From positions 1 through 64,000 of the forward strand of contig NZ_JASNFN010000023.1 in NCBI RefSeq assembly GCF_030731085.1: a DNA stretch of 64,000 nt, written 5' to 3'. Position numbers and translations under genes: made by a program. A model generated the notes under the pieces. It had not been told where the DNA came from. It worked only from the letters and a program-made list of their open reading frames with translations, and ran no database searches. This DNA is from Blastococcus carthaginiensis. GTDB lineage: Bacteria > Actinomycetota > Actinomycetes > Mycobacteriales > Geodermatophilaceae. This document shows, piece after piece, positions 1-8,580 of the stretch; the first letter of the stretch is position 1; each line of letters begins with the position of its first letter.

Positions 1-51
1 CCCCCGGGCCGCCCGCGGAGGGTCCGCCCCAGCCCGGGTCGGGACCGGGGG

Positions 52-94
52 GGGCCGCCGTCGTCCTCCTCGTCGGGAGGGACGACGGCGGCCC
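52..94 (-). terminator. Terminator of the ABC exporter operon
   Basis: A perfect 15-bp inverted repeat (52-66 with 80-94) and a 13-nt loop lie just past the stop codon of the minus-strand permease gene. There is no U-tract, as is common in very GC-rich actinobacteria. The rest of bases 1-109 shows nothing else. Confidence 0.6.
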
Positions 95-109
95 GGGTCG
101 GGCGGTCGG

Positions 110-943
110 TCACCCCTCTGCCCGGCGCCAGCGGAACGTGCGCACGCACACCACGGCACCGATGATCACCCACGCGGCCAGCACCAGGGCGATCCGGCCG
201 TGCTCCCAGCTGCCTGCGGCCTCGGCGACCGCCGCCTGGTCGGGCAGGAACGCCGAGCGCATCCCCTGGGTCATCCACTTCAGCGGGAAGAGCGCGGCCA
301 CCTGCTGCATCCAGCCCGGCAGCTCGGCGAAGGCGAAGAAGACGCCGGAGAAGAACTGCAGCACGATCGCGACGGCCGAGACGCTCGTGGTCACCGACTG
401 CGCGCTGCCCCGCATGGCCGACACCGCGATGCCCAGCACCGTGCCGGCCAGGGCGCCGAGCCCCGCGACCCACGCGAAGGCGAGCCAGTGTGCCAGGTCC
501 ACCGGCATCGGCACGTCGTAGCCGTACCGGGCCACCGGAAGCAGCAGCGCCAGCTGCGCGGCCGTGGTGACCAGCACCTGACCGGCCTTGCCGCCGAAGT
601 AGGCGACCGGCGGCGTGCCCAGCAGCTGCAGCCGTTCCAGCTGACCCGTCTCACGCTCGGCCGCGATGGCGGTGCCGACCGCCTGGAAGCTGGTCAGCAT
701 GATGCCGGTGGCCGCGATGCCGGCCAGGAAGTACTGCGGGAACGGCACGTCGCCGGGCAGCACGTCGCCGCCGAGCACCGCCCCGAAGATCACCATCATC
801 ACGACCGGGTAGGCGAACGAGAACACCACCTGCTGGCGCTCGCGGAAGAACAGCCGCAGCTCCAGGCCGACGCGCGCCCGGGCTATGGAGAGCGCGGACG
901 GCGGGGCGGGGCGCGTGGTCGGCGGGGTGAGGACGGCGGTCAT
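110..943 (-). CDS. ABC-2 type transporter permease
   Basis: This is the membrane subunit of an ABC-2 family exporter, 277 residues long. After a short polar N terminus there are about six hydrophobic segments, starting near residues 40-60 and ending near 250-270. It keeps the ABC-2 block after the second segment, where ERETGQLERL forms the cytoplasmic coupling region. Its start overlaps the stop of the upstream ATPase gene by 4 bases (ATGA), so the two are translationally coupled and probably form one DrrAB-like pump. The substrate cannot be told from sequence; drugs or lipids are typical for the family. Confidence 0.88.
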   Translation of the reverse strand: MTAVLTPPTTRPAPPSALSIARARVGLELRLFFRERQQVVFSFAYPVVMMVIFGAVLGGDVLPGDVPFPQYFLAGIAATGIMLTSFQAVGTAIAAERETGQLERLQLLGTPPVAYFGGKAGQVLVTTAAQLALLLPVARYGYDVPMPVDLAHWLAFAWVAGLGALAGTVLGIAVSAMRGSAQSVTTSVSAVAIVLQFFSGVFFAFAELPGWMQQVAALFPLKWMTQGMRSAFLPDQAAVAEAAGSWEHGRIALVLAAWVIIGAVVCVRTFRWRRAEG

Positions 944-1854
944 GCGGGGTCTCCTCCAGCGGTCGCGGGGACGGCGCCGACGAGCTGGAGGTAGACGTCC
1001 TCCAGGCCGGGCCGGGTGACGGTGAGACCGGGGAGCTCACCCCGGGTGGTGGTGGCCAGCAGGTCGCGCAGCACGTCGGCCGGGCGCTCGGTGACCACCT
1101 GTCGGCGGGCCCCGCCCTCAAGCCAGCTGACGGTGGCGCGCCGGCGCAGGTCGGCCCCCAGCTCCGCCGGCGGGGCGACATCCACCAGCCGTCCCTCGGC
1201 GATCACCCCCACGCGGTCGGCGAGCTCGGCCGCCTCGTCGAGGTAGTGCGTGGTCAGGAGCACCGTGGTGCCGTCGGCCCGCAGGCCGCGGACCAGCTCC
1301 CAGAACTGCCGCCGCGCGACCGGGTCCATGCCGGTCGTCGGCTCGTCGAGGAAGACCAGCTCCGGCCGGCCCTGGACGCCGAGGGCCACGGCGAGCCGCC
1401 GCCGCTGCCCACCCGACAGCGCCGACACCCGCGTGCCGGCCTTGGCCTCGAGCCCGGTGGCGGCGAGCAGCTCGTCGGTCGGGCGCGGCAGGGCGTGGTA
1501 GCGGGCGAAGTGGTCCAGCGCCTCGCGCACCGAGAGCGCCTGGCCCGCCGGCTCCCCCTGGCTGACGACGCCCATGCGGGCCCGCCACTCCCGCCGCCCC
1601 CGGGCGGGGTCCTCCCCCAGCACCCGGACCTCGCCCGCGTCGCGGCGGCGGACCCCCTCGAGGATCTCGATCGTCGTCGTCTTGCCCGCGCCGTTGGGCC
1701 CGAGCAGCGCGAAGCACTCACCGCGCCGCACGTCGAGGTCCAGCCCGTCGAGCACCGCCCGGCCGTCGTAGCTCTTGCCCAGACCGCGCACGGTCAGGGC
1801 CGCCTCGTCCACGCCGGTCCCCAGCGGGAGCGGCGCCACCTCCGTCGTCGTCAT
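940..1854 (-). CDS. ABC transporter ATP-binding protein
   Basis: This is the nucleotide-binding subunit that powers the adjacent ABC-2 permease. Visible motifs are Walker A GPNGAGKT at about residues 52-59, the signature LSGGQRRRL, Walker B with LVFLDEPTTGMD, and the H-loop TTHYLDEA. The C-terminal 80 residues resemble the DrrA regulatory tail. I place the start at the ATG at 1854, giving 304 residues. The frame stays open much further upstream, but that extension is low-complexity and crosses the opposite-strand repair gene. Order ATPase then permease with a 4-base overlap fits a two-gene operon. Confidence 0.9.
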   Translation of the reverse strand: MTTTEVAPLPLGTGVDEAALTVRGLGKSYDGRAVLDGLDLDVRRGECFALLGPNGAGKTTTIEILEGVRRRDAGEVRVLGEDPARGRREWRARMGVVSQGEPAGQALSVREALDHFARYHALPRPTDELLAATGLEAKAGTRVSALSGGQRRRLAVALGVQGRPELVFLDEPTTGMDPVARRQFWELVRGLRADGTTVLLTTHYLDEAAELADRVGVIAEGRLVDVAPPAELGADLRRRATVSWLEGGARRQVVTERPADVLRDLLATTTRGELPGLTVTRPGLEDVYLQLVGAVPATAGGDPA

Positions 1855-1995
1855 GCACGGAGCCTGTCGCCCCGGTGCGTGCGCCGGGACCGCCGATGCG
1901 CTGGTGCGGCGTCCACCGACCGGTGGACACCGGCCGCCACGGCCGTGTCCGAAAACCGCCGGGAACGGTCGGCGTGCACTGGCATGCTCGGTGCC

Positions 1996-3477
1996 GTGAG
2001 CGAGCTCCTGGACCACGAACGCTGCTACCGCGCCGTCGCCGGCCGGGACGCGCGCTTCGACGGCTGGTTCGTCACGGCGGTGCGCACCACCGGCATCTAC
2101 TGCCGTCCCTCGTGCCCGGCCCGCACGCCCCTGGTCCGCAACGTCTCCTTCTTCTCCACGGCGGCCGCCGCGCAGGGCGCCGGCTACCGCGCCTGCCGAC
2201 GCTGCCGCCCCGACGCGGTCCCTGGGTCGCCGGAGTGGGACGTGCGGGCCGACGTCGTCGCCCGGGCCATGCGGCTGATCGCCGACGGCGAGATCGAGCG
2301 GTCCGGGGTTCCCGGCCTCGCCAGCCGGCTCGGGTACTCCGAGCGGCAGCTGCACCGGCTGCTCGTGGGGGAGCTCGGCGTCGGGGCGCTCGCCCTGGCC
2401 CGCGCCCGTCGCGCCCAGACCGCCCGGGTGCTGCTGGAGACCACCGGCCTGCCGGTGACCGACATCGCCTTCGCCGCCGGGTTCGCCAGCGTGCGGCAGT
2501 TCAACGACACGGTGCGCGAGGTCTTCGCCACCACGCCCACCGAGCTGCGCCGTGCCCGCCGTGGCACCCCCGCCGGGCAGCCCGGCTGGCTGACGCTGCG
2601 GCTCGCCGCGCGGGCGCCGTACGCCGCCGACGAGGTGCTGCTCTTCCTGGGCGCGCACGCCGTCCCCGGGCTCGAGGAGTGGGACGGGACCACGTTCTCC
2701 CGAGTGCTCGACCTGCCGCACGGCCCGGCGGTGGTGCGGCTCTCCCCGTCGGCCGACGGCGCCGCCGCGGTGACCGCGCAGCTGCGGCTGACCGAGCTGC
2801 GCGACCTCGGCGCCGCGGTCACCCGGTGCCGCCGGATGCTCGACCTGGACGCCGACCCGGCCGCGGTCGACGACGTCCTGGGCGCCGACGCCGCGCTGGC
2901 CCCCCTCGTCGCCGCCGCCCCCGGGCGCCGGGTGCCGGCCTCACCCGACGCGGCGGAGCTGGCGGTCCGCGCCGTGCTGGGGCAGCAGGTGTCGGTGGCG
3001 GGTGCGCGCACGCTCACCGCGCGGCTGCTGGCCGCCGGCACGCCGCTGGCCGAACCGGTCGGCTCGCTCACCCACGCCTTCCCCGGCCCGGCCGCGCTCG
3101 CCGGCGCCGACCTCGGCGCCGTGGGGCTCACCGGGACGCGCCGCCGCACGGTGACCGCCCTCGCCGCGACGCTCGACCGGGGCGACATCGCCCTCGACCC
3201 GGGCGCCGACCGGGAGGAGGCCGGCCGCGCGCTGCTCGCCGTCCCCGGCATCGGCCCCTGGACGGCGGCCCTCGTCGCGCTGCGCGGCATGGGCGACCCC
3301 GACGTCTGGCTCCCCGGCGACCTGGCGCTGCGCCGGTCGCTGGCCTCGCTCGGCAGCTCCGATGCCGAGGCCGCGACCCGCTGGCGGCCGTGGCGGTCCT
3401 ACGCCGTGATGCACCTGTGGGCGCTTGCCGCGCCGTCGCTGTTCACCCGCACCCCCGCCCTCCCGAGGAGCGCCTGA
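1996..3477 (+). CDS. alkA: Ada/AlkA fusion: DNA alkylation repair regulator and glycosylase
   Basis: A multidomain alkylation-repair protein of 493 residues. The N terminus is the Ada zinc/methyl-acceptor module with Cys36, Cys40, Cys67 and Cys70. In Ada, the first of these takes a methyl group from DNA phosphotriesters. An AraC-type helix-turn-helix follows at about residues 80-180, then an AlkA N-terminal domain and an HhH-GPD glycosylase domain with the hairpin VPGIGPWTAAL. The GTG at 1996 gives the family-like start SELLDHERCYRAV; an in-frame ATG at 1984 is possible. The stop overlaps the ogt start (ATGA), so both probably respond together to methylation damage. The gene is divergent from the ABC operon, with about 140 bases between them. 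Confidence 0.9.
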   Translation: MSELLDHERCYRAVAGRDARFDGWFVTAVRTTGIYCRPSCPARTPLVRNVSFFSTAAAAQGAGYRACRRCRPDAVPGSPEWDVRADVVARAMRLIADGEIERSGVPGLASRLGYSERQLHRLLVGELGVGALALARARRAQTARVLLETTGLPVTDIAFAAGFASVRQFNDTVREVFATTPTELRRARRGTPAGQPGWLTLRLAARAPYAADEVLLFLGAHAVPGLEEWDGTTFSRVLDLPHGPAVVRLSPSADGAAAVTAQLRLTELRDLGAAVTRCRRMLDLDADPAAVDDVLGADAALAPLVAAAPGRRVPASPDAAELAVRAVLGQQVSVAGARTLTARLLAAGTPLAEPVGSLTHAFPGPAALAGADLGAVGLTGTRRRTVTALAATLDRGDIALDPGADREEAGRALLAVPGIGPWTAALVALRGMGDPDVWLPGDLALRRSLASLGSSDAEAATRWRPWRSYAVMHLWALAAPSLFTRTPALPRSA

Positions 3478-4010
3478 TGACCGCACCAGCCCGCCACGCC
3501 ACCGTCACCACCCCGCCCGGCCCGTTCACCGTCGTCGTCGAGACCGACCCCGACGGCCGGGACGTCGTGCTCGCCAGCGGGTGGACCGCCGACGTGGCCG
3601 ATCTCCTCGCGATCGTGCACCCCACCCTGCGCCCCGCCCGCAGCACGCCCTCCCCCGGCCTCCCGGTGCTCGACGTGGTCGAGGAGTTCCACGCCGGTGG
3701 CGTGAGCGCGATCGACGGCGTCGCCGTCCGGCAGCGCTCCGGCCCCTTCCTGCAGGAGGCCTGGGACGTGCTGCGTACCGTGCCGGCCGGGCGGCCGGAC
3801 ACCTACGCGGCCTTCGCCGCCCGCTGCGGGCGACCGGCCGCGGTGCGCGCGGCGGCCAACGCCTGCGCCCGCAACGCGGCGGCCCTGTTCGTGCCCTGCC
3901 ACCGGGTCCTGGGCTCCGGCGGCGGCCTGGGCGGGTTCCGCTGGGGGACGCCGGTCAAGCGCTGGCTGCTCGACCACGAGGCGGCGCACCCCGGCGTGCC
4001 CGTCGGCTGA
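3477..4010 (+). CDS. ogt: Methylated-DNA--protein-cysteine methyltransferase
   Basis: A suicide repair protein that removes alkyl groups from O6-methylguanine by transferring them to its active-site cysteine. At 177 residues it has the normal family length. The PCHRV active-site motif places the acceptor at Cys141, and the DNA-binding helix region is seen around TYAAFAARCGRPAAVRAAANA. The Asn-Pro commonly found before the motif is Asn-Ala here. The ATG overlaps the stop of the Ada/AlkA gene by 1 base of the stop plus ATGA coupling. This pairing of Ada-type and Ogt enzymes is a typical adaptive-response operon. Confidence 0.92.
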   Translation: MTAPARHATVTTPPGPFTVVVETDPDGRDVVLASGWTADVADLLAIVHPTLRPARSTPSPGLPVLDVVEEFHAGGVSAIDGVAVRQRSGPFLQEAWDVLRTVPAGRPDTYAAFAARCGRPAAVRAAANACARNAAALFVPCHRVLGSGGGLGGFRWGTPVKRWLLDHEAAHPGVPVG

Positions 4011-4012
4011 GG

Positions 4013-4084
4013 AAGGACCACCCTCCCCCCACGCCTCGCACGCTCGGCGCGGGCCCCTGGAGGGCGGCCGTTCCAGCACCTCCC
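4013..4084 (+). repeat. Post-stop repeat element, copy 1
   Basis: This begins 2 bases after the ogt stop with AAGGACC. It contains a CTCGCACGCTCG core and GGGCCCCTGGAGGG, and ends with GGCCGTTCCAGCACCTC. The same elements in the same order follow the stops at 20923 (minus), 44118 (plus) and 59852 (minus). The internal palindromes could act as a terminator. Confidence 0.6.
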
Positions 4085-4119
4085 CGGATTTGTCGGACCC
4101 CTCCGGCAGGGTCTCGCCC

Positions 4120-5202
4120 ATGGACGCCGCTTCCCTCTTCCTCGGGCTCCTCCTCGGTGCGCTGCTCGGCGCCGCCATCGCACTGGGCATCGTCACCCTG
4201 CTCGCCCGGCGCCGCCCGGAGGAGGCGGGGCTCGAGCCGGTGCACGAGTCGCTGGACCACCTGCACCGGCTGCTGGCCGGCATGGAGCGGGCCCGCGCCA
4301 CCGCCCACGGGGAGCTGCGGGAGCAGATGGGCACCGTGGGCCAGGCCTCGGCGCAGCTGAAGCACGAGACGGCCGCGCTGGTCACCGCGCTGCGCACCCC
4401 GCACGTCCGCGGGCGCTGGGGCGAGGTGCAGCTGCGGCGCGTGGTGGAGGTCGCCGGCCTGCTCGAGCACTGCGACTTCGTCGAGCAGCCCGGCGGCACC
4501 AGCGACGAGGGCGCCGGCGTCCGTCCCGACCTCGTGGTCACCCTCGCCGACGGCCGGCAGGTGGTGGTCGACGCCAAGGTGCCGTTCACCGGGTACATCG
4601 AGGCGGTGCAGGCCGAGGACCGCGACGTCCGCGCCCAGCGGGTCGCCGCCCACGCCCGCCAGCTGCGCACCCACGTCGACCAGCTGGCCGCCCGCCGGTA
4701 CCCGACCGCGTTCCGCCCGGCCGCCCCCTTCACCGTCCTCTTCGTGCCCTCCGACGGGTTCCTGACGACGGCGCTGGAGGCCGAGCCCGGGCTGCTGGAG
4801 TACGGCTTCGCGCGGGACGTCGTGCTGGCGACGCCGAGCACCCTGCTGGCGCTGCTGCGCACGGTCGCCTACTCGTGGCGGCAGGAGCGGCTGGCCCGCG
4901 ACGCCGACCAGGTGCTCGAGGTCGGCCGGCGGCTGCACGCCCGCCTCAGCACGCTCTCCGGGCACCTGACCCGCCTGGGCTCGGCGCTCTCCACCACGCT
5001 GACCCGCTACAACGAGACGGTCGGCTCGTACGAGCGCTCGGTGCTGACCGCCGCGCGGCGGTTCGACGACCTGGGGGTCGCCGAATCACCCGTGCCGGAG
5101 CCCGCGCCGGTCGAGGCGACGATCCGGGCGCTGCGGCCCTCCGGCGATCTCGGGCACCTCGGCCCGGCACCTGCGGAGGAGCGCGACGGCACCTCCGGCT
5201 GA
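4120..5202 (+). CDS. rmuC: DNA recombination protein RmuC
   Basis: An RmuC family protein, predicted to have a nuclease-like fold and to limit inversions between repeats. It is 360 residues from the ATG at 4120. An N-terminal membrane anchor at about residues 5-27 (FLGLLLGALLGAAIALGIVT) is followed by a helical region and the conserved core. That core includes RGRWGEVQLRRVVE, RPDLVVTLADGR and VVVDAKVPFTGY, the residues expected of the PD-(D/E)XK-like centre. A TTG at 4090 would add ten residues and is unlikely. It stands alone, preceded by the repeat element and followed by a 188-base gap before the next gene. Confidence 0.9.
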   Translation: MDAASLFLGLLLGALLGAAIALGIVTLLARRRPEEAGLEPVHESLDHLHRLLAGMERARATAHGELREQMGTVGQASAQLKHETAALVTALRTPHVRGRWGEVQLRRVVEVAGLLEHCDFVEQPGGTSDEGAGVRPDLVVTLADGRQVVVDAKVPFTGYIEAVQAEDRDVRAQRVAAHARQLRTHVDQLAARRYPTAFRPAAPFTVLFVPSDGFLTTALEAEPGLLEYGFARDVVLATPSTLLALLRTVAYSWRQERLARDADQVLEVGRRLHARLSTLSGHLTRLGSALSTTLTRYNETVGSYERSVLTAARRFDDLGVAESPVPEPAPVEATIRALRPSGDLGHLGPAPAEERDGTSG

Positions 5203-5390
5203 CGCCGCGCACGCCCGGCCGGACGGACTCGTCCACCCCGCGCGCCACAGCCATCACCCTGCGTTGCTGGGTCCCCACCGGTTGCCTGCGACGCGACGAC
5301 GTCCTCCCACGAAGTGCCAGCTCGGGTCGCTACCGTGGCTGCGTCGGTCGGCCAGTCGGGTCGTCCAGCGGAGCGGGACGGAGGTGCGCC

Positions 5391-6065
5391 ATGGCCACGG
5401 CGAGCACGGCGGGCGCATGGCAGGGCGGCGGACGCCCCGAGCGGCCGTACCCCGCACGCGCACCCCGCCCGCCGGCCGGCAGCGAGCGCCCGGGCCGCCC
5501 GGCCCGCCCCGCGCGCGCCGCACGACCCCCGGTACCCGGTCGCGCCGGTGAGCGCCTGCGCGCCGCCGGGCGCGACTACGCCGACGACCGGTTCGACCGG
5601 CCCGAGCCGTCCGGCCCCCGCCGGCGCGAGCCCGGCCCGCCGCGGCCGACCGCCGGCCGGCCCGCGCAGGAGCGTGCCCGGTCGCGCACCGCGTCGCCGG
5701 CGGCGACGCAGGGCAGCCGACTGCGCGGCTCCCTCGCCGTCCTGGGCGTCTTCCTGCTGACCCTCGCCGGCGGCGCCGTCGACTCCTTCTTCGGCATCGG
5801 CCTCGGCATGATCACGCTGGTGGCCCTGGCGGCGGGCACCTCGGCGGCCACCCTGCTGGTGCGGCGCCGGGACCTGCTCACCGTCGTCGTCGCCCCGCCG
5901 CTGGTGTTCACCCTGGTCGCGGTCGTGAACATCGTCCTCGCGCCGTCGGCGACGCTCAACCTGCCCACGATGGCCACCCTGCTGGTCCGCGGGTTCCCGA
6001 CCATGGCCGTCGCGACCGCCATCGCCGCCGTGCTCGCCGTCGTCCGGCTGGTCAGCCGGCGCTGA
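5391..6065 (+). CDS. DUF6542 family membrane protein
   Basis: A 224-residue membrane protein of unknown function. The first 110 residues are disordered and rich in Arg, Pro and Gly. The C-terminal half holds about four hydrophobic segments: LAVLGVFLLTLAGGAVDSFF, MITLVALAAGTSAATLLV, LTVVVAPPLVFTLVAVVNIV and TMAVATAIAAVLAVVRLV. The ATG at 5391 follows GGAGG (5381-5385) and is the only sensible start. The gene converges on ispH across a strong shared terminator. Position beside ispH resembles Rv1111c next to lytB2 in Mycobacterium tuberculosis, from memory of that gene order. Confidence 0.75.
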   Translation: MATASTAGAWQGGGRPERPYPARAPRPPAGSERPGRPARPARAARPPVPGRAGERLRAAGRDYADDRFDRPEPSGPRRREPGPPRPTAGRPAQERARSRTASPAATQGSRLRGSLAVLGVFLLTLAGGAVDSFFGIGLGMITLVALAAGTSAATLLVRRRDLLTVVVAPPLVFTLVAVVNIVLAPSATLNLPTMATLLVRGFPTMAVATAIAAVLAVVRLVSRR

Positions 6066-6092
6066 GCTCCCGCACCACGACGAAGCCCCGCG

Positions 6093-6144
6093 CCACGACG
6101 AAGCCCCGGTCCGCGCAGATCCGCGGACCGGGGCTTCGTCGTGG
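6093..6144. terminator. Bidirectional terminator, 23-bp perfect stem
   Basis: A perfect 23-bp inverted repeat (6093-6115 with 6122-6144) and a 6-nt loop sit between the convergent DUF6542 and ispH genes. A second copy of most of the left arm (CCACGACGAAGCCCCG) precedes it at 6074-6089, so the right arm could pair with either copy. Confidence 0.85.
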
Positions 6145-6149
6145 GTGGG

Positions 6150-7130
6150 TCAGTCGCCGGTGCTCTGCTTCGCCTTCTCGGCGCGGCGCAGTTCGTGCGG
6201 CAGCGCGAAGACCAGCCGCTCCTCGGCGGCCTTCACCGTCTCCACGTCGGGGTAGCCGCGGGCGGCGAGCCAGTCCAGCACCTCGCTGACCAGGATCTCC
6301 GGCACCGACGCACCGCTGGTGACGCCGACGGTGCCGACGCCCTCCAGCCAGGCCTCGTCGATCTCGGAGGCGAAGTCGACCAGGTGCGAGTCGCGGGCCC
6401 CGGCCTCCAGCGCCACCTCGACCAGCCGGACGGAGTTCGACGAGTTGGTGGAGCCCACGACCAGCACCAGGTCGCACTCGCCCGCCATCTGCTTGACCGC
6501 CTGCTGGCGGTTCTGGGTGGCGTAGCAGATGTCGTCGCTCGGCGGTGACTGCAGGCCCGGGAACCGGTTCTTCAGCTGGTCGACCGTCGCCAGCGTCTCG
6601 TCCACCGACAGCGTGGTCTGGGAGAGCCACACGACCTTCTCCGGGTCGCGCACCTGCACGTTCGCGACGTCGTCGGGCCCGTCGACGAGCTGGATGCGGT
6701 CGGGGGCCTCACCGGAGGTGCCCTCGACCTCCTCGTGGCCGCGGTGGCCGATCAGCAGGATGTCGTAGTCGTCGCGGGCGAAGCGCTTGGCCTCCTGGTG
6801 CACCTTCGTGACCAGCGGGCAGGTGGCGTCGATGGTGCGCAGCTGCCGGGCGGCGGCCTCCTCGTGCACCACCGGGCTCACCCCGTGCGCGCTGAACACG
6901 ACGACCGAGCCCTCGGGCACCTCGTCGGTCTCCTCCACGAAGATCGCCCCGCGCCGCTCCAGCGTGGCGACGACGTGCTTGTTGTGGACGATCTGCTTGC
7001 GGACGTACACCGGGGCACCGTGGATCTCCAGCGCCCGCTCGACGGCGACCACCGCCCGGTCCACGCCGGCGCAGTACCCCCGGGGATCGGCCAGCAGGAC
7101 ACGTCCGCGCTGTTCAGCCATGGGCTCCAT
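6150..7130 (-). CDS. ispH: 4-Hydroxy-3-methylbut-2-enyl diphosphate reductase
   Basis: The last enzyme of the MEP pathway. It reduces HMBPP to IPP and DMAPP using a [4Fe-4S] cluster. All three cluster cysteines are visible: Cys20 in GYCAGV, Cys104 in TCPLV and Cys202 in ICYATQ. The substrate-binding elements HGV, TTLSVDET and STNSSNS are also present. It is 326 residues long if started at the ATG at 7130; the ATG at 7121 is a close alternative. The cytosolic product feeds isoprenoid synthesis, including the prenyl diphosphate synthase at the window's right end. Confidence 0.95.
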   Translation of the reverse strand: MEPMAEQRGRVLLADPRGYCAGVDRAVVAVERALEIHGAPVYVRKQIVHNKHVVATLERRGAIFVEETDEVPEGSVVVFSAHGVSPVVHEEAAARQLRTIDATCPLVTKVHQEAKRFARDDYDILLIGHRGHEEVEGTSGEAPDRIQLVDGPDDVANVQVRDPEKVVWLSQTTLSVDETLATVDQLKNRFPGLQSPPSDDICYATQNRQQAVKQMAGECDLVLVVGSTNSSNSVRLVEVALEAGARDSHLVDFASEIDEAWLEGVGTVGVTSGASVPEILVSEVLDWLAARGYPDVETVKAAEERLVFALPHELRRAEKAKQSTGD

Positions 7131-7267
7131 GGTAGGCGGGTGCCGGCAGCCGGGCGGGCGCGCGCGGGGGTCGCACCGCGTGGATGTGACCAGGCACATC
7201 CCTCCCCCGGGCGCATCGTCCCTGGTCGGGGGTGTCGGGCGGGACGTTCTGGGGCACGCTGTGCGGC

Positions 7268-8518
7268 ATGGCCCGTGAGATCCCCGAGGTTGTCCGCGCC
7301 GCTGCCGGTCTGGCGGCGACCGTGCTCGACGAGGCGCGCAAGCTGCCCGAGACCCTGCCCGGCCTGCCGGTGCGCGCCATCGGTGTGGCGATGCAGCACG
7401 CGATGAAGGTGCAGCAGACCTACGCCGGGCTGGTCGCCCGCGGCGACGAGCTGCTCGTCGGGCTGCGCGGTGACGCGGAACCGGGGCTGGCGACGTTCGA
7501 CGACGAGGACGTCGAACCGGCCACGGGCTTCCGCGGCTCCGCCTTCGACCGCGCCGGCGGCCTCACCGACGAGGAGGTGGCCGACCTCCCCGACGACCCC
7601 GCCGCCGACGCGGTGGTGGCCGCCGTCGACGACCTCAGCCGCGATCTGGTCGAGGACCTGGCCGACGGCGCCGAGGACCTCGCCGACGGCGCCGACCGCG
7701 CCGAGGATGTCCTCGCCGACGAGCCGGTGGAGGCGCCGGGCACCGAGGAGGTGCTCGAGGAACTGGCGATCGACGAGGTCGTCCCCGAGGTGGCCGAGAC
7801 CGATCCGCTCGACCAGGGCCCCGCCGGGACGACGGCCGCCGACGACGCAGTGGTCACCGAGGACGCCGGCGCCCTGGAGCGGGCGCTCCTGGAGTCCGAG
7901 CCCCCGCCGGCGGCCGCGGCCGAGCAGCCCGACGGCGGCGAGAGCGTCGACGTGCTCACCCCGGACGGCGAGGTGGCGACCGTCGAGGCGGCGGTCACCG
8001 ACGAGGGCATCGCCGCCGTCGAGGAGCCTCAGGGCGGTGCCGGCACCGACGAGACCGTCGCGGCCACCGACGGCACGGCGACCGCCGCGACAGGCACGAA
8101 CGCCGGCCCGGACGTCGCCGTCGACGAGGGCGGCAGCCCGGTCGCCGCGGCCACCGGCGTGCGCACCGACGTGGGTGGCCCCGACACCGACGAGACCGAC
8201 GCCGCGATCGCCGAGGGGGCGGCCGTCGACGCCGTCGGGGAGACCTCCGCGGCGCCGACCGACGACCCGCAGGGTGGCAGCGAGGTGTCCGGCGCGCAGG
8301 CCGCCGGCGCCGCACCGGTCGAGGGCTACGACAGCTTCTCCATCGCCCAGCTGCGCGGTCGCCTGCGCGGCTACCAGCTCGCGACGGTATCCGACCTGCT
8401 GGCCTACGAGCAGGCCACCCGGGCGCGCGACCCCTACCTCCGGATGCTGCGCAACCGGCTGGAGAAGCTCGAGGAGCAGGCGGTCGAGTCCAGCCCGCTG
8501 GCCCCGCGCGGCACCTGA
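7268..8518 (+). CDS. Lipid-droplet-associated type protein with long acidic linker
   Basis: A 416-residue protein related in its ends to actinobacterial lipid-droplet-associated proteins (Rv1109c-like). The N terminus (residues 1-65, PEVVRAAAGLAATVLDEARK) is an amphipathic helical region suited to a lipid surface. The C terminus has SFSIAQLRGRLRGYQLATVSDLL and a charged helix. Between them lie about 280 residues dominated by Asp, Glu, Ala, Val and Thr, with no fold visible. The ATG at 7268 follows a short leader; an upstream GTG at 7232 is less likely. Divergent from ispH and followed by xseA-xseB, the order also known in mycobacteria. Confidence 0.7.
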   Translation: MAREIPEVVRAAAGLAATVLDEARKLPETLPGLPVRAIGVAMQHAMKVQQTYAGLVARGDELLVGLRGDAEPGLATFDDEDVEPATGFRGSAFDRAGGLTDEEVADLPDDPAADAVVAAVDDLSRDLVEDLADGAEDLADGADRAEDVLADEPVEAPGTEEVLEELAIDEVVPEVAETDPLDQGPAGTTAADDAVVTEDAGALERALLESEPPPAAAAEQPDGGESVDVLTPDGEVATVEAAVTDEGIAAVEEPQGGAGTDETVAATDGTATAATGTNAGPDVAVDEGGSPVAAATGVRTDVGGPDTDETDAAIAEGAAVDAVGETSAAPTDDPQGGSEVSGAQAAGAAPVEGYDSFSIAQLRGRLRGYQLATVSDLLAYEQATRARDPYLRMLRNRLEKLEEQAVESSPLAPRGT

Positions 8519-8580
8519 GGGGGGCCCGGCCGGTCCGGGGGCGTCGGGGCGGTGTCGGTGCCGTCTGACACCCTCGGGGC

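Noticed and set aside
1246..1995. N-terminal extension of the Ada/AlkA protein
   Set aside because: The extension is antisense to the ABC ATPase and has no domain; the family starts near SELLDHERCYRAV.
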